This document shows positions 1 to 6,099 of a stretch of 7,172 nt of DNA, in pieces. Each line of letters starts with the position of its first letter. Within the stretch, counting starts at the first letter, position 1. Location: positions 1 through 7,172 of the forward strand of contig CALHIW010000089.1 in the NCBI GenBank assembly GCA_938030905.1, read 5' to 3'. The stretch comes from Candidatus Methanomethylicia archaeon (GTDB taxonomy: Archaea > Thermoproteota > Methanomethylicia > CALHIW01). Below the pieces are notes generated by a model that saw only the letters and a list, made by a program, of their open reading frames with translations, was not told the origin of the DNA and made no database searches. Both the position numbers and the translations under genes were made by a program.

Positions 1-210
1 GTAAACATTATAGATCTTAAAAGGGAAAGCCTACCACTAGATAACTTGCTTAGCCTAGCTAGAGAAAAAATAATGAAGGGGGAGGATCTAGATGATGAAT
101 TAATAGAGAAGCTTGTTAGAGAGCATATTAAATTCATTAGAGATGTTGAGGTTTACGGCTTTGATAATGCATACTCCATGTGGATTAGCAGAAACAAAGA
201 GCCTAAATAA
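1..210 (+). CDS. Unrecognised protein, C-terminal fragment (5' end outside window)
   Basis: Frame 1 is open from the first base to a TAA at 208-210, giving the last 69 residues of a protein that starts outside the window. The visible part is charged and probably helical (for example EDLDDELIEKLVREHIKFIR), ending in a more aromatic tail (VYGFDNAYSMWISRNKEPK). Its composition, rich in Lys, Glu, Ile and Leu, matches the real genes nearby, which supports it being coding. I do not recognise the family; no catalytic motif is visible in this tail. It lies 25 bases before the radical SAM gene on the same strand, so the two may be co-transcribed. Its presence argues against any start of the radical SAM gene before 211. 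Confidence 0.72.
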   Translation, partial: VNIIDLKRESLPLDNLLSLAREKIMKGEDLDDELIEKLVREHIKFIRDVEVYGFDNAYSMWISRNKEPK

Positions 211-235
211 GACTGAATATATAGCAATAAATGAA

Positions 236-1282
236 ATGGAGAAAATATTAAGTAAGCCTACAGTTAAGAGAGCTTTACTATATACTAGAGTTGGCAATAA
301 TGTTCAATGTAATACTTGTGAGAGGAAATGTATAATTCCAGAAGGTAGCTATGGATGGTGTGGAACCAGGATAAACATTAATGGAGACTTATATACTATT
401 GTATACGGGGATATTAGTGGTTTAGAAAGTAGACCTATAGAAATCAAGCCATTCTACCATTACTGGCCAGGCTCAACATCTTTAACTTTTTCAACATGGT
501 CATGTAATTTTAGCTGTCCATGGTGTCAAAACAGCAACTTATCCAGAGTTAAACCAGATACTAGATATGTAAACTACATAGAGCCATATGAAATAGTTAA
601 TCTTGCCTTAAAGCATAGTGATGATGGTTTATGTGTAAGCTTCAACGAACCTACAATGCTTTTTGAATATTCTATAGATGTTTTTAGAATTGGTAGTAGA
701 AAGGGGCTTTACTGCTGCTATGTTTCAAACGGATACATGACTCTTGAAGCATTAAAGATTCTAGCTAAATCTGGATTAACAGGGCTTAAAATAGATGTTA
801 AGGGGGATAGGGAAGTATATAAAAATTACATTGGTGAATGTGATGTAGATATTGTATGGAGAAATATTAGGGAGGCTAGAAATATGGGACTACATGTTGA
901 GGTTGTTAACCTAGTAATTACAGGTGTTAATGACGATGTATGTATATGTGAAATTATTGAAAGACATCTAAAGGAGGCAGGTCCAGAAACGCCAATACAC
1001 TTCACAAGATATTTTCCAGCATATAAATTCTACAATCCACCTACAAGAATAGAAACATTAGAGAAAGCATATAAAATGGCTAAAAAGGCAGGGATATACT
1101 ATCCATACATTGGAAATGTTCCAGGAAGCCCATATGGAAATACCTATTGCCCAAACTGTAACTATACATTGATTAAGAGATATGGATTCAGCATCATAAA
1201 ATATGATGTTACTGACAATAAATGCCCTAAATGTGGCTTCAAAATACACTTAACTGGGAGGTATATTAGGAAAAAGCTATAA
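236..1282 (+). CDS. amrS: Radical SAM enzyme, AmrS (AmmeMemoRadiSam) / PflA-activase-like
   Basis: This 348-residue protein is a radical SAM enzyme that should bind a [4Fe-4S] cluster and S-adenosylmethionine to make a 5'-deoxyadenosyl radical. Three cysteine sets are visible: an N-terminal CxxCxRxC...GxxGWCGTR motif (Cys25, 28, 32, 42); the radical SAM CxxxCxxC motif at Cys90, 94, 97 (CNFSCPWC); and a C-terminal zinc ribbon (Cys305, 308, 330, 333). The FNEPT segment (137-141) and VSNGYM (163-168) are also typical. This combination fits the AmmeMemoRadiSam-system enzyme within COG1180; its partners AMMECR1 and Memo are not in the window, and the substrate is unknown. The frame is open upstream to a TTG at 113, but that would overlap the preceding gene by 98 bases, so I chose ATG 236, which leaves the N-terminal Cys motif intact. 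No Shine-Dalgarno site is evident. The 3' end overlaps the convergent nitroreductase gene by 6 bases. Confidence 0.86.
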   Translation: MEKILSKPTVKRALLYTRVGNNVQCNTCERKCIIPEGSYGWCGTRININGDLYTIVYGDISGLESRPIEIKPFYHYWPGSTSLTFSTWSCNFSCPWCQNSNLSRVKPDTRYVNYIEPYEIVNLALKHSDDGLCVSFNEPTMLFEYSIDVFRIGSRKGLYCCYVSNGYMTLEALKILAKSGLTGLKIDVKGDREVYKNYIGECDVDIVWRNIREARNMGLHVEVVNLVITGVNDDVCICEIIERHLKEAGPETPIHFTRYFPAYKFYNPPTRIETLEKAYKMAKKAGIYYPYIGNVPGSPYGNTYCPNCNYTLIKRYGFSIIKYDVTDNKCPKCGFKIHLTGRYIRKKL

Positions 1283-1891
1283 CCATTTAATAACAATATC
1301 ATCTACACTAAGCCTATTTTTAGATAGAGGTTTAACTTCAGAATAACCTAATGGTAAAAGTGCAACTATTACATATTTATCTGGAATGTTAAGTATGCTA
1401 CGTACTTTAGAAGCGTTGAATTTTCGAACCCAACATGTAGCTAAACCATAATCTACAGCTAGTAGAGTTAGATGGTCGATTATTACCGCTACATTAAGTA
1501 TACAGTTCAATAAACGAGCTAGCTTAACCTCACCGTCAGAACATTTAGAAATATAATTAATTAAATCATTACCTCTAAGGTTAACAATACCTAAGTCAAC
1601 AAGAGTTTGGAAGGCGGAGAATAAATCCTCTCTTAGATAAGCCTCCATATCACCTAAGAAAACCAAAATCATAGATGCTGATGCAATCCATTCCTGACCA
1701 TAGGATGCATCAGCAATTCTCTTCTTAATATCTTCATTTTCAACAACTATAATTCTCCATGGTTGAGCATTTTTACTTGAAGGAGCAAACCTAACAATAT
1801 TAAGCATTTCAATTACAACATCTCTAGATACCTTAACATCTTTAAAGCATCTTACGCTACTTCTACTACATATTACTTCCCTAACATTCAT
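1277..1891 (-). CDS. Nitroreductase-family FMN-dependent oxidoreductase
   Basis: This 204-residue protein belongs to the nitroreductase superfamily, dimeric cytoplasmic flavoproteins that reduce substrates with NAD(P)H through FMN. Visible family signatures are the N-terminal FMN-phosphate segment RSSVRCF (10-16), APSSKNAQPW (36-45), the helix leading into GLATCWVRKF (149-158), and the closing NIP...ALLPLGY (168-183), which is the usual C-terminal core. Length is normal for the family. The physiological substrate cannot be read from sequence: members include nitro, quinone, enone and dehalogenase activities. It is transcribed alone on the minus strand. The start at 1891 has a TATA-like sequence about 27 bases upstream, consistent with a leaderless mRNA. 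Its stop lies inside the last codons of the convergent radical SAM gene (6-base overlap), so the two transcripts would be complementary at their 3' ends. Confidence 0.88.
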   Translation of the reverse strand: MNVREVICSRSSVRCFKDVKVSRDVVIEMLNIVRFAPSSKNAQPWRIIVVENEDIKKRIADASYGQEWIASASMILVFLGDMEAYLREDLFSAFQTLVDLGIVNLRGNDLINYISKCSDGEVKLARLLNCILNVAVIIDHLTLLAVDYGLATCWVRKFNASKVRSILNIPDKYVIVALLPLGYSEVKPLSKNRLSVDDIVIKWL

Positions 1892-1914
1892 AAATTAAAA
1901 CTTTTAAGCTAGAC

Positions 1915-1922
1915 TTAATAAA
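1915..1922 (-). promoter_or_regulatory. Possible TATA box for the nitroreductase gene
   Basis: On the minus strand this reads TTTATTAA. Its centre is about 27 bases before the ATG at 1891, the distance expected when archaeal transcription begins at or next to the start codon. The upstream BRE position is not clearly purine-rich, so the match is moderate. Confidence 0.35.
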
Positions 1923-1959
1923 GATTACTACATATACCTTATGAACTTAACATGTTTAA

Positions 1960-2420
1960 CTACTTCCATTTAATATTTCCTATGAATTCATAGTATTTAC
2001 CTTGATTTATTAATACATAATTCCTACATGTACACTATTGACCTCGTAACATAAATATATTCTTACCATCGTATTTCCATTCATACTATATGTTATTGGA
2101 AATCTGCTCTATCCCTAACATGCTATTCACTCCATTAAGTTCTTAATCTCCAAACTATACTATGTTGGTATTTTACATGCTGCCTAGAGTAGTGAATAAT
2201 ATCAGTTAATACCAGTTATCTGAGGACTAGAGATGTAAATGCATTCCAACACCAAATCCATATGTAAATCATCTTCTTAATGATTAAGAGAAACATACAT
2301 GATCTCTTAGATAATATTTATGCAAGCATCATAAACCATAGTAATTCCAACATTCTTCTTATCAAATTCAAATATACTAGGATGAACATAGTATAGATAC
2401 ATAATCTAATAATGAAGCAT
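1960..2420 (-). pseudogene. Possible eroded minus-strand gene (relic), unidentified
   Basis: Minus-strand translations give protein-like pieces in different frames, broken by stops. One is a 31-codon ORF from ATG 2402 to TAA 2307 containing FEFDKKNVGITMVYDACINI. A second, from about 2085 to a TAG at 1960-1962 with one internal TAG (2035-2037), contains YEWKYDGKNIFMLRGQ before that stop and GKYYEFIGNIKWK near its end. A third short piece in another frame (around 2230-2266) reads YGFGVGMHLHL. The plus strand here has a marked C excess over G, as in the flanking minus-strand gene, which would suit former minus-strand coding. However, the open runs are not longer than chance allows in such AT-rich DNA, and I recognise no family. 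This is a weak proposal. Confidence 0.2.
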
Positions 2421-2445
2421 AAGTATCTAAAACCGTCTTAATTAA

Positions 2446-2460
2446 TGAAACGTATAAATA
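2446..2460 (+). promoter_or_regulatory. BRE/TATA-like promoter element inside the gap
   Basis: The segment TGAAACGTATAAATA has a purine-rich BRE-like part (GAAAC) directly before a good TATA box (TATAAATA, 2453-2460). Transcription would be predicted to start near 2480. No convincing ORF follows: an ATG at 2475 gives only 17 codons before TAG. It could serve a small RNA or a short transcript reading toward the oxidoreductase operon about 380 bases away. The TATA core is AT-symmetrical enough that it could also act toward the minus strand. Confidence 0.4.
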
Positions 2461-2826
2461 TTATAACAACCAATATGAATAAGGTTTCTCATGATGAGTC
2501 TACCGACCTTAGCCATGACTCACTATAGGTAAGCGTTCTAAATAAAGTTAAAGTTTACAGTATGGCTCATTCCATAGTTGAAGATGTTTCCTGCTGGAAT
2601 TTATGTAAATCTATACATGAACGCCTTCATAGTTTAAAATTACTAACTATATGTAGTCATGTTAACAGCTCCGATACTACTATGGAGACAAGGTTATAAG
2701 TGTGTGAATGAATTTCAGACAGCTTTAGTTATTGGACAAATGTATATTAGAGACATAGTTTTAACACATAAACAGTAGAAAATGTTTTTTCAACTATATC
2801 GAAGACAATACAATTTTTCACTTGAC

Positions 2827-2839
2827 AGAAAAGTTTATA
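2827..2839 (+). promoter_or_regulatory. BRE/TATA promoter of the oxidoreductase operon
   Basis: AGAAAAGTTTATA combines a purine-rich BRE (GAAAAG) with a TATA core (TTTATA, 2834-2839). The TATA centre is about 29 bases before the ATG at 2866, which places the transcription start at or within a few bases of that codon. This supports a leaderless mRNA and argues that 2866, not an earlier in-frame ATG at 2782, is the true start. Confidence 0.6.
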
Positions 2840-2865
2840 GTTTAGGAATATTAACTTTCTTAACT

Positions 2866-4578
2866 ATGGGTTTAGACTTATTTATTACTATAGGAGGTAG
2901 GGCCGGGGATGGAAGCTTCCTAATAGGGGACATACTGGCGAAAGTATTTAGATTTATTGGCTACGATGTGTTAACATACAGAGATTTTCCAAGTAATATT
3001 CGTGGATTACCAACATATTACTCAGTAAGAGCATCAGATAAGCCTATATATGCAGTTAAGGATTTCATAGATTATCTTGTAACATTTGAGCTTGAAGCAG
3101 TAGAGTACTTTAAGAGAAGCTATAGTGAGAATACAGTAATAATATATGATAATTCAATAAAAGATATTAAAGATCTAGACGTCAAAAACTATGGGGTACC
3201 ATTTAAAAGAATGTCTATTAGTAGCTTGGGAAGTGAGTTGTTCAAAAACACCATTGCGCTTGGCGTTTTAACTTATATTTTAGGTATTGATGAAAAACAT
3301 GTTCTTAACATATTAATGGAGACATTCATGAAGATGAGGAAAGATATTCTAGATAAAAACATTAAAGCATATAGAATCGGTAGGGAGTACGCTATAGGAA
3401 ACATTGAGGGTAGAGAAGTAGCTATTAAAACTATAGGGAGAGGAGGGAGACTCCTACTTAATGGTAATGAAGCAATAGCCTTAGGAGCTATAATTGCTGG
3501 CTGTAGATTTTATGCTGGGTATCCTATAACGCCTGCAACTGAGATCATGGAGCTACTTATAATGCACATGCCGAAATATCAGGGTATAGCTGTTCAAGCA
3601 GAAGATGAAATCGCAGCTATAAACATGATTATTGGAGCATCCTATGCTGGGTTGAGGGCAATGACAGCTACATCAGGTCCAGGATTCTCACTAATGACTG
3701 AATCATTATCACTTGCAGGAATGATTGAGGTACCCATAGTGATTGTTTATGTACAGAGAGTTGGACCAAGTACAGGTATTGCAACAAAAATGGAGCAGGC
3801 GGATACTTTACAGGCATTATTTAGTGGTCATGGCGAGTTTCCAAGGATAGTTCTTACACCAGGAACTGTTGAAGAGGCTTTTTACATGACTACAGAAGCA
3901 TTTAATCTAGCTGAGAGGATTCAGTGCCCAGTAATAGTTCTTATAGATCAATTCATAGCTCAAAATAGAGAAACAGTTAATACATTGGATCTTTCAAGAG
4001 TTAGAATTGAGAGAGGTAAACTTATTACAAGCGAAGTTATAGGTGACTATAGGAGATATGAAATAACGGATGATGGAATATCTCCTAGAACAATACCTCC
4101 AGTTAAGGGTGGAATATATCTAGCTAATAGTAATGAACATGATGAGAAGGGATATACGGCTGAGAATCCATGGATTAGAGAGGCTATGGTTAATAAGAGA
4201 TTAAGAAAATTGGAGGTAGCTAAGAAAACTCTCAAGGAACTCTTCCCATACAAAATCTATGGATATAAGGATGCTAGAATAGCATTTATAGGCTACGGCT
4301 CAGTTCACGGGGTTATTCTTGAAGTGATTGAGAGGCTTAATAGCAAAGAGCCTAAAGCAAAGTATTTACAGTTAATGTATTTATGGCCTTTTCCTTCAGA
4401 GGAAATCAATGAATTTATACATAATACTGACAAAATATATGTTATTGAGCATAATGCTCAAGGGCAAGTTAGCGAACTAGTTAAATGGACAACTGGTGTT
4501 GGGATTAGTAAGATATTGAAGTATGATGGTAGAGCCTTTAGACCAATAGATGTTCTAAGAGTGGTTGAAAATGGTTAG
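2866..4578 (+). CDS. 2-oxoacid:ferredoxin oxidoreductase, fused gamma-alpha subunit
   Basis: This 570-residue protein is the large subunit of a 2-oxoacid:ferredoxin oxidoreductase, which converts a 2-oxoacid plus CoA to acyl-CoA and CO2 while reducing ferredoxin in the cytoplasm. The gamma domain comes first (about 3-165), opening with DLFITIGGRAGDG. The alpha (pyrimidine-binding) domain follows from about 199, with the conserved YPITP motif at 219-223, QAEDE (244-248), TSGPG (269-273) and RVGPSTG...TKMEQAD...GHGEFPRIVL. The C-terminal domain runs from about 469 to the end. The gamma-alpha order and fusion match the crenarchaeal two-subunit enzymes. The frame is open back to ATG 2782, but the extra 28 residues span the TATA box and the gamma-domain homology begins only at MGLDLF, so 2866 is preferred. 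Whether it prefers pyruvate, 2-oxoglutarate or is broad cannot be fixed here. The 3' end overlaps the beta gene by 8 bases. Confidence 0.92.
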   Translation: MGLDLFITIGGRAGDGSFLIGDILAKVFRFIGYDVLTYRDFPSNIRGLPTYYSVRASDKPIYAVKDFIDYLVTFELEAVEYFKRSYSENTVIIYDNSIKDIKDLDVKNYGVPFKRMSISSLGSELFKNTIALGVLTYILGIDEKHVLNILMETFMKMRKDILDKNIKAYRIGREYAIGNIEGREVAIKTIGRGGRLLLNGNEAIALGAIIAGCRFYAGYPITPATEIMELLIMHMPKYQGIAVQAEDEIAAINMIIGASYAGLRAMTATSGPGFSLMTESLSLAGMIEVPIVIVYVQRVGPSTGIATKMEQADTLQALFSGHGEFPRIVLTPGTVEEAFYMTTEAFNLAERIQCPVIVLIDQFIAQNRETVNTLDLSRVRIERGKLITSEVIGDYRRYEITDDGISPRTIPPVKGGIYLANSNEHDEKGYTAENPWIREAMVNKRLRKLEVAKKTLKELFPYKIYGYKDARIAFIGYGSVHGVILEVIERLNSKEPKAKYLQLMYLWPFPSEEINEFIHNTDKIYVIEHNAQGQVSELVKWTTGVGISKILKYDGRAFRPIDVLRVVENG

Positions 4579-5434
4579 TGAGGGGGAATTCATTCTTAAG
4601 AATCCAGTATGGTGCCCCGGATGTGGCCACTATGCTGTCCTAACAGCGCTTAGAAGAGCTGTAGTAAAAGCCAATTTAAAGCCAGAGGAAATAGTGCTTG
4701 TAACCGGTATTGGATGTTCAAGCAGATTTACAGATTTCTTCAGATCCTATGGCTTCCATGGAGTACATGGGAGAGCCCTCCCAGCTGCAATAGGGATAAA
4801 GATGGCAAATCCAAGGCTTAAAGTTATAGTTGCGAGTGGGGATGGAGATACTTATGCTATAGGTATGAGTCACTTTATACATGCAGCTAGGAGAAACATT
4901 GGAATAACACATATTGTAATGAATAATCAAGTATATGGATTAACTAAGGGACAGTATAGTCCAACATCAGTTAGGGGATTTATATCATCAACAAGCCCTA
5001 AGGGAAACTTGGAAAAACCAATAGATGGAGTTTTATTAGCTCTATCTGCTGGTGCAACATATATTGCAAGAGGGTTTTCAGGTAATTTAGATCAGCTAAT
5101 AAGACTTATAGAGGGGGGATTAAGACATAAAGGCTATGCTTTAATAGATGTTTTAAGCCCATGTGTAACATTTAATAAGCTAAACACCTATGAATGGTTT
5201 AAAAGAAATATCCTAGATATCGAGCAGATAAACCATAATCCATCAAATAGGCTTGAGGCATTTAAAATGATTTTAACATCAAGTAAGATACTTATAGGTC
5301 TAATATATCAAAGTACTGAGGAGACGTTTGAGGATCTTATGATGAGCTCTATAGGCGGAGTACCTATAGATGCTAATATATCACTTGGAGAAAACAATTA
5401 CGAAAACTTAATTAAGGAGATTACTAGTATTTGA
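4571..5434 (+). CDS. 2-oxoacid:ferredoxin oxidoreductase, beta subunit
   Basis: This 287-residue protein is the TPP- and [4Fe-4S]-binding catalytic partner of the preceding subunit. WCPGCGH near the N-terminus gives Cys15 and Cys18, GIGCSSR gives Cys49 and VLSPCVTFNK gives Cys198; these match the four cluster ligands known for the Sulfolobus enzyme. The TPP/Mg2+ motif is GDGD (90-93) followed by AIGMSHFIHAARRN and NNQVYGLTKGQYSPTS; the Lys of LTKGQ (126) corresponds to a residue linked to 2-oxoacid recognition in the Sulfolobus enzyme. There is no ferredoxin-like domain, so electrons would leave via the single cluster. I chose ATG 4571, overlapping the alpha stop by 8 bases; a TTG at 4565 would add two residues. 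The Shine-Dalgarno match is weak, suggesting translational coupling. Confidence 0.93.
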   Translation: MVSEGEFILKNPVWCPGCGHYAVLTALRRAVVKANLKPEEIVLVTGIGCSSRFTDFFRSYGFHGVHGRALPAAIGIKMANPRLKVIVASGDGDTYAIGMSHFIHAARRNIGITHIVMNNQVYGLTKGQYSPTSVRGFISSTSPKGNLEKPIDGVLLALSAGATYIARGFSGNLDQLIRLIEGGLRHKGYALIDVLSPCVTFNKLNTYEWFKRNILDIEQINHNPSNRLEAFKMILTSSKILIGLIYQSTEETFEDLMMSSIGGVPIDANISLGENNYENLIKEITSI

Positions 5435-5438
5435 GGGG
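5433..5438 (+). promoter_or_regulatory. Purine-rich ribosome binding site deciding a TTG start
   Basis: GAGGGG, part of a longer GAGGGGAGGGG tract (5433-5443), lies 6 bases before the TTG at 5445. The nearby ATGs at 5458 and 5461 are in another frame that stops after a few codons, so the TTG is the best start for the coiled-coil gene. The tract also includes the last two bases of the beta-subunit stop codon. Confidence 0.5.
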
Positions 5439-5444
5439 AGGGGT

Positions 5445-5678
5445 TTGAATAGGAAAAATGATGAATCTATTACTGAGCTTAAGGAGGAAATAGTTCAAAT
5501 TAGAGTTGATTTGGAGGCTTTACTGAACACTTTAGAAAAATATACTAACGTAGTTGAGAAGCAAACAGATCTTCTAGATAAAGTCTGTGAGAAGCTTGAT
5601 AAAATAACAAGTACGCTGTGTAAAATACTTGGATTAAATGAGCATGATAAAGACTTTAAATCCAATATATACATTTAA
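5445..5678 (+). CDS. Small coiled-coil protein of unknown function
   Basis: A 77-residue, soluble, strongly charged protein. Residues about 8-63 show heptad-like spacing of Ile, Leu and Val between Glu and Lys (ITELKEEIVQIRVDLEALL, LLDKVCEKLDKITSTLCKIL), predicting one long helix that probably dimerises or binds a partner as a coiled coil. Two cysteines, Cys48 and Cys59, lie within the helix; the last 14 residues look unstructured. No signal peptide, membrane segment or known catalytic motif is seen. It starts 10 bases after the beta-subunit stop and is therefore probably the third gene of the oxidoreductase operon. A role as an accessory or assembly partner is only inference from position. 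The start is a TTG, chosen because it follows a purine-rich ribosome binding site and no in-frame ATG precedes the heptads. It is convergent with the next gene, 11 bases away. Confidence 0.72.
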   Translation: MNRKNDESITELKEEIVQIRVDLEALLNTLEKYTNVVEKQTDLLDKVCEKLDKITSTLCKILGLNEHDKDFKSNIYI

Positions 5679-5689
5679 CTTAGAATTGA

Positions 5690-6097
5690 TTAATACTCAA
5701 ATAGCTTTCCACCACATTTAATACATACGTCACCAATATCTGGAGGATTTGAATATCCACATTGCCTACAGTAGACTACATATATTCCTGGTGGTGGAGG
5801 TATTGATGAACGTCTTCTTAAAGGTCTTCTAGCTATGAATATGAATTGATTCACTTGAGTCGTATTTGCTTTCTTAGCAGCTATATATGCAAGTAAAGCC
5901 ATAACAATACTGTAAGTAAGAGAAGCAATCAAATCAATAAATGTTAGGTCTTTATGATTAAACATAGCCCTAATAACTGACATGCTGATAAGCACTAAAC
6001 CCACAGCTACAAATAGGCGTTTTCCAATATATATAAATCCTAACCCTGGAGCTATAAAGTTAAGTATTGCTGCTAAGATTGGATTAACTCTTCTCAT
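5690..6097 (-). CDS. Small membrane protein with C-terminal zinc ribbon
   Basis: A 135-residue protein. The N-terminal half is hydrophobic, with segments at about 6-25, 28-46 and 52-74 that look membrane-spanning. The first carries LNFIAPGLGFIYIG, a pattern seen in small TM2-like and related membrane proteins. A basic linker (RRPLRRR, 90-96) and a four-proline run (100-103) lead to a zinc ribbon with Cys110, Cys113, Cys125 and Cys128 (CRQC...CIKC). The basic linker suggests that the ribbon is cytoplasmic; three spans would then put the N-terminus outside, or one hydrophobic segment may not cross, so topology is open. It starts 2 bases after the decarboxylase stop, so it is almost certainly co-transcribed and coupled to it. 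The function is unknown; regulation or protein-binding roles for such ribbons are guesses. Confidence 0.8.
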   Translation of the reverse strand: MRRVNPILAAILNFIAPGLGFIYIGKRLFVAVGLVLISMSVIRAMFNHKDLTFIDLIASLTYSIVMALLAYIAAKKANTTQVNQFIFIARRPLRRRSSIPPPPGIYVVYCRQCGYSNPPDIGDVCIKCGGKLFEY

Positions 6098-6099
6098 AG

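Larger units (their letters stand above)
1892..2865. other. Long intergenic region without an intact recognisable gene
   Basis: About 970 bases between the divergently transcribed nitroreductase and oxidoreductase genes, unusually long for this otherwise tight layout. No frame is open for longer than about 60 codons, and stop density is near what base composition predicts. Contents I can point to: promoters at both ends; a plus-strand TATA-like element near 2446-2460; a 6-bp inverted repeat (TGAGTC 2495-2500 with GACTCA 2517-2522); and a C-rich, G-poor part (1981-2160, 13 G against 39 C on the plus strand) with coding-like peptide fragments on the minus strand. No tRNA, CRISPR repeat unit, terminal inverted repeat or transposase fragment was seen. 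Confidence 0.7.

Noticed and set aside
2491..2560. C/D-box sRNA suggested by ATGATGA at 2491-2497.
   Set aside because: No CTGA D or D' box follows within the usual 60 bases on this strand, so the defining pair is absent.
2561..2576. Small hairpin TATGG/CCATA with a 6-base loop.
   Set aside because: Only 5 base pairs, not followed by a T-run, and too weak to call a terminator or structured RNA.
2233..2611. Repeated ATGTAAAT words (2233-2240, 2262-2269, and TATGTAAATC at 2261-2270 and 2602-2611).
   Set aside because: Short AT-rich words with irregular spacing; expected by chance, with no repeat-spacer pattern to suggest a CRISPR array or iterons.
2475..2699. A 17-codon ORF just after the orphan TATA box, ending in TAG (2526-2528), with the same frame open for another 56 codons to TAA; possible stop readthrough or pyrrolysine gene.
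   Set aside because: The peptide is rich in His, Ser and Cys, unlike neighbouring proteins, and an open run of this size is expected by chance across six frames of a 970-base AT-rich gap. There is no sign of pyrrolysine machinery in the window.
4047..4253. Open reading frames antisense to the oxidoreductase genes (also 4718-4930) and overlapping other genes (100-297, 1058-1249, 6264-6449).
   Set aside because: They are opposite to, or out of frame with, genes that have clear family motifs, and their translations show no coding character.
5679..5689. Terminator between the convergent coiled-coil and zinc-ribbon genes.
   Set aside because: Only 11 bases separate them, and there is no hairpin or T-rich run on either strand that I can support.
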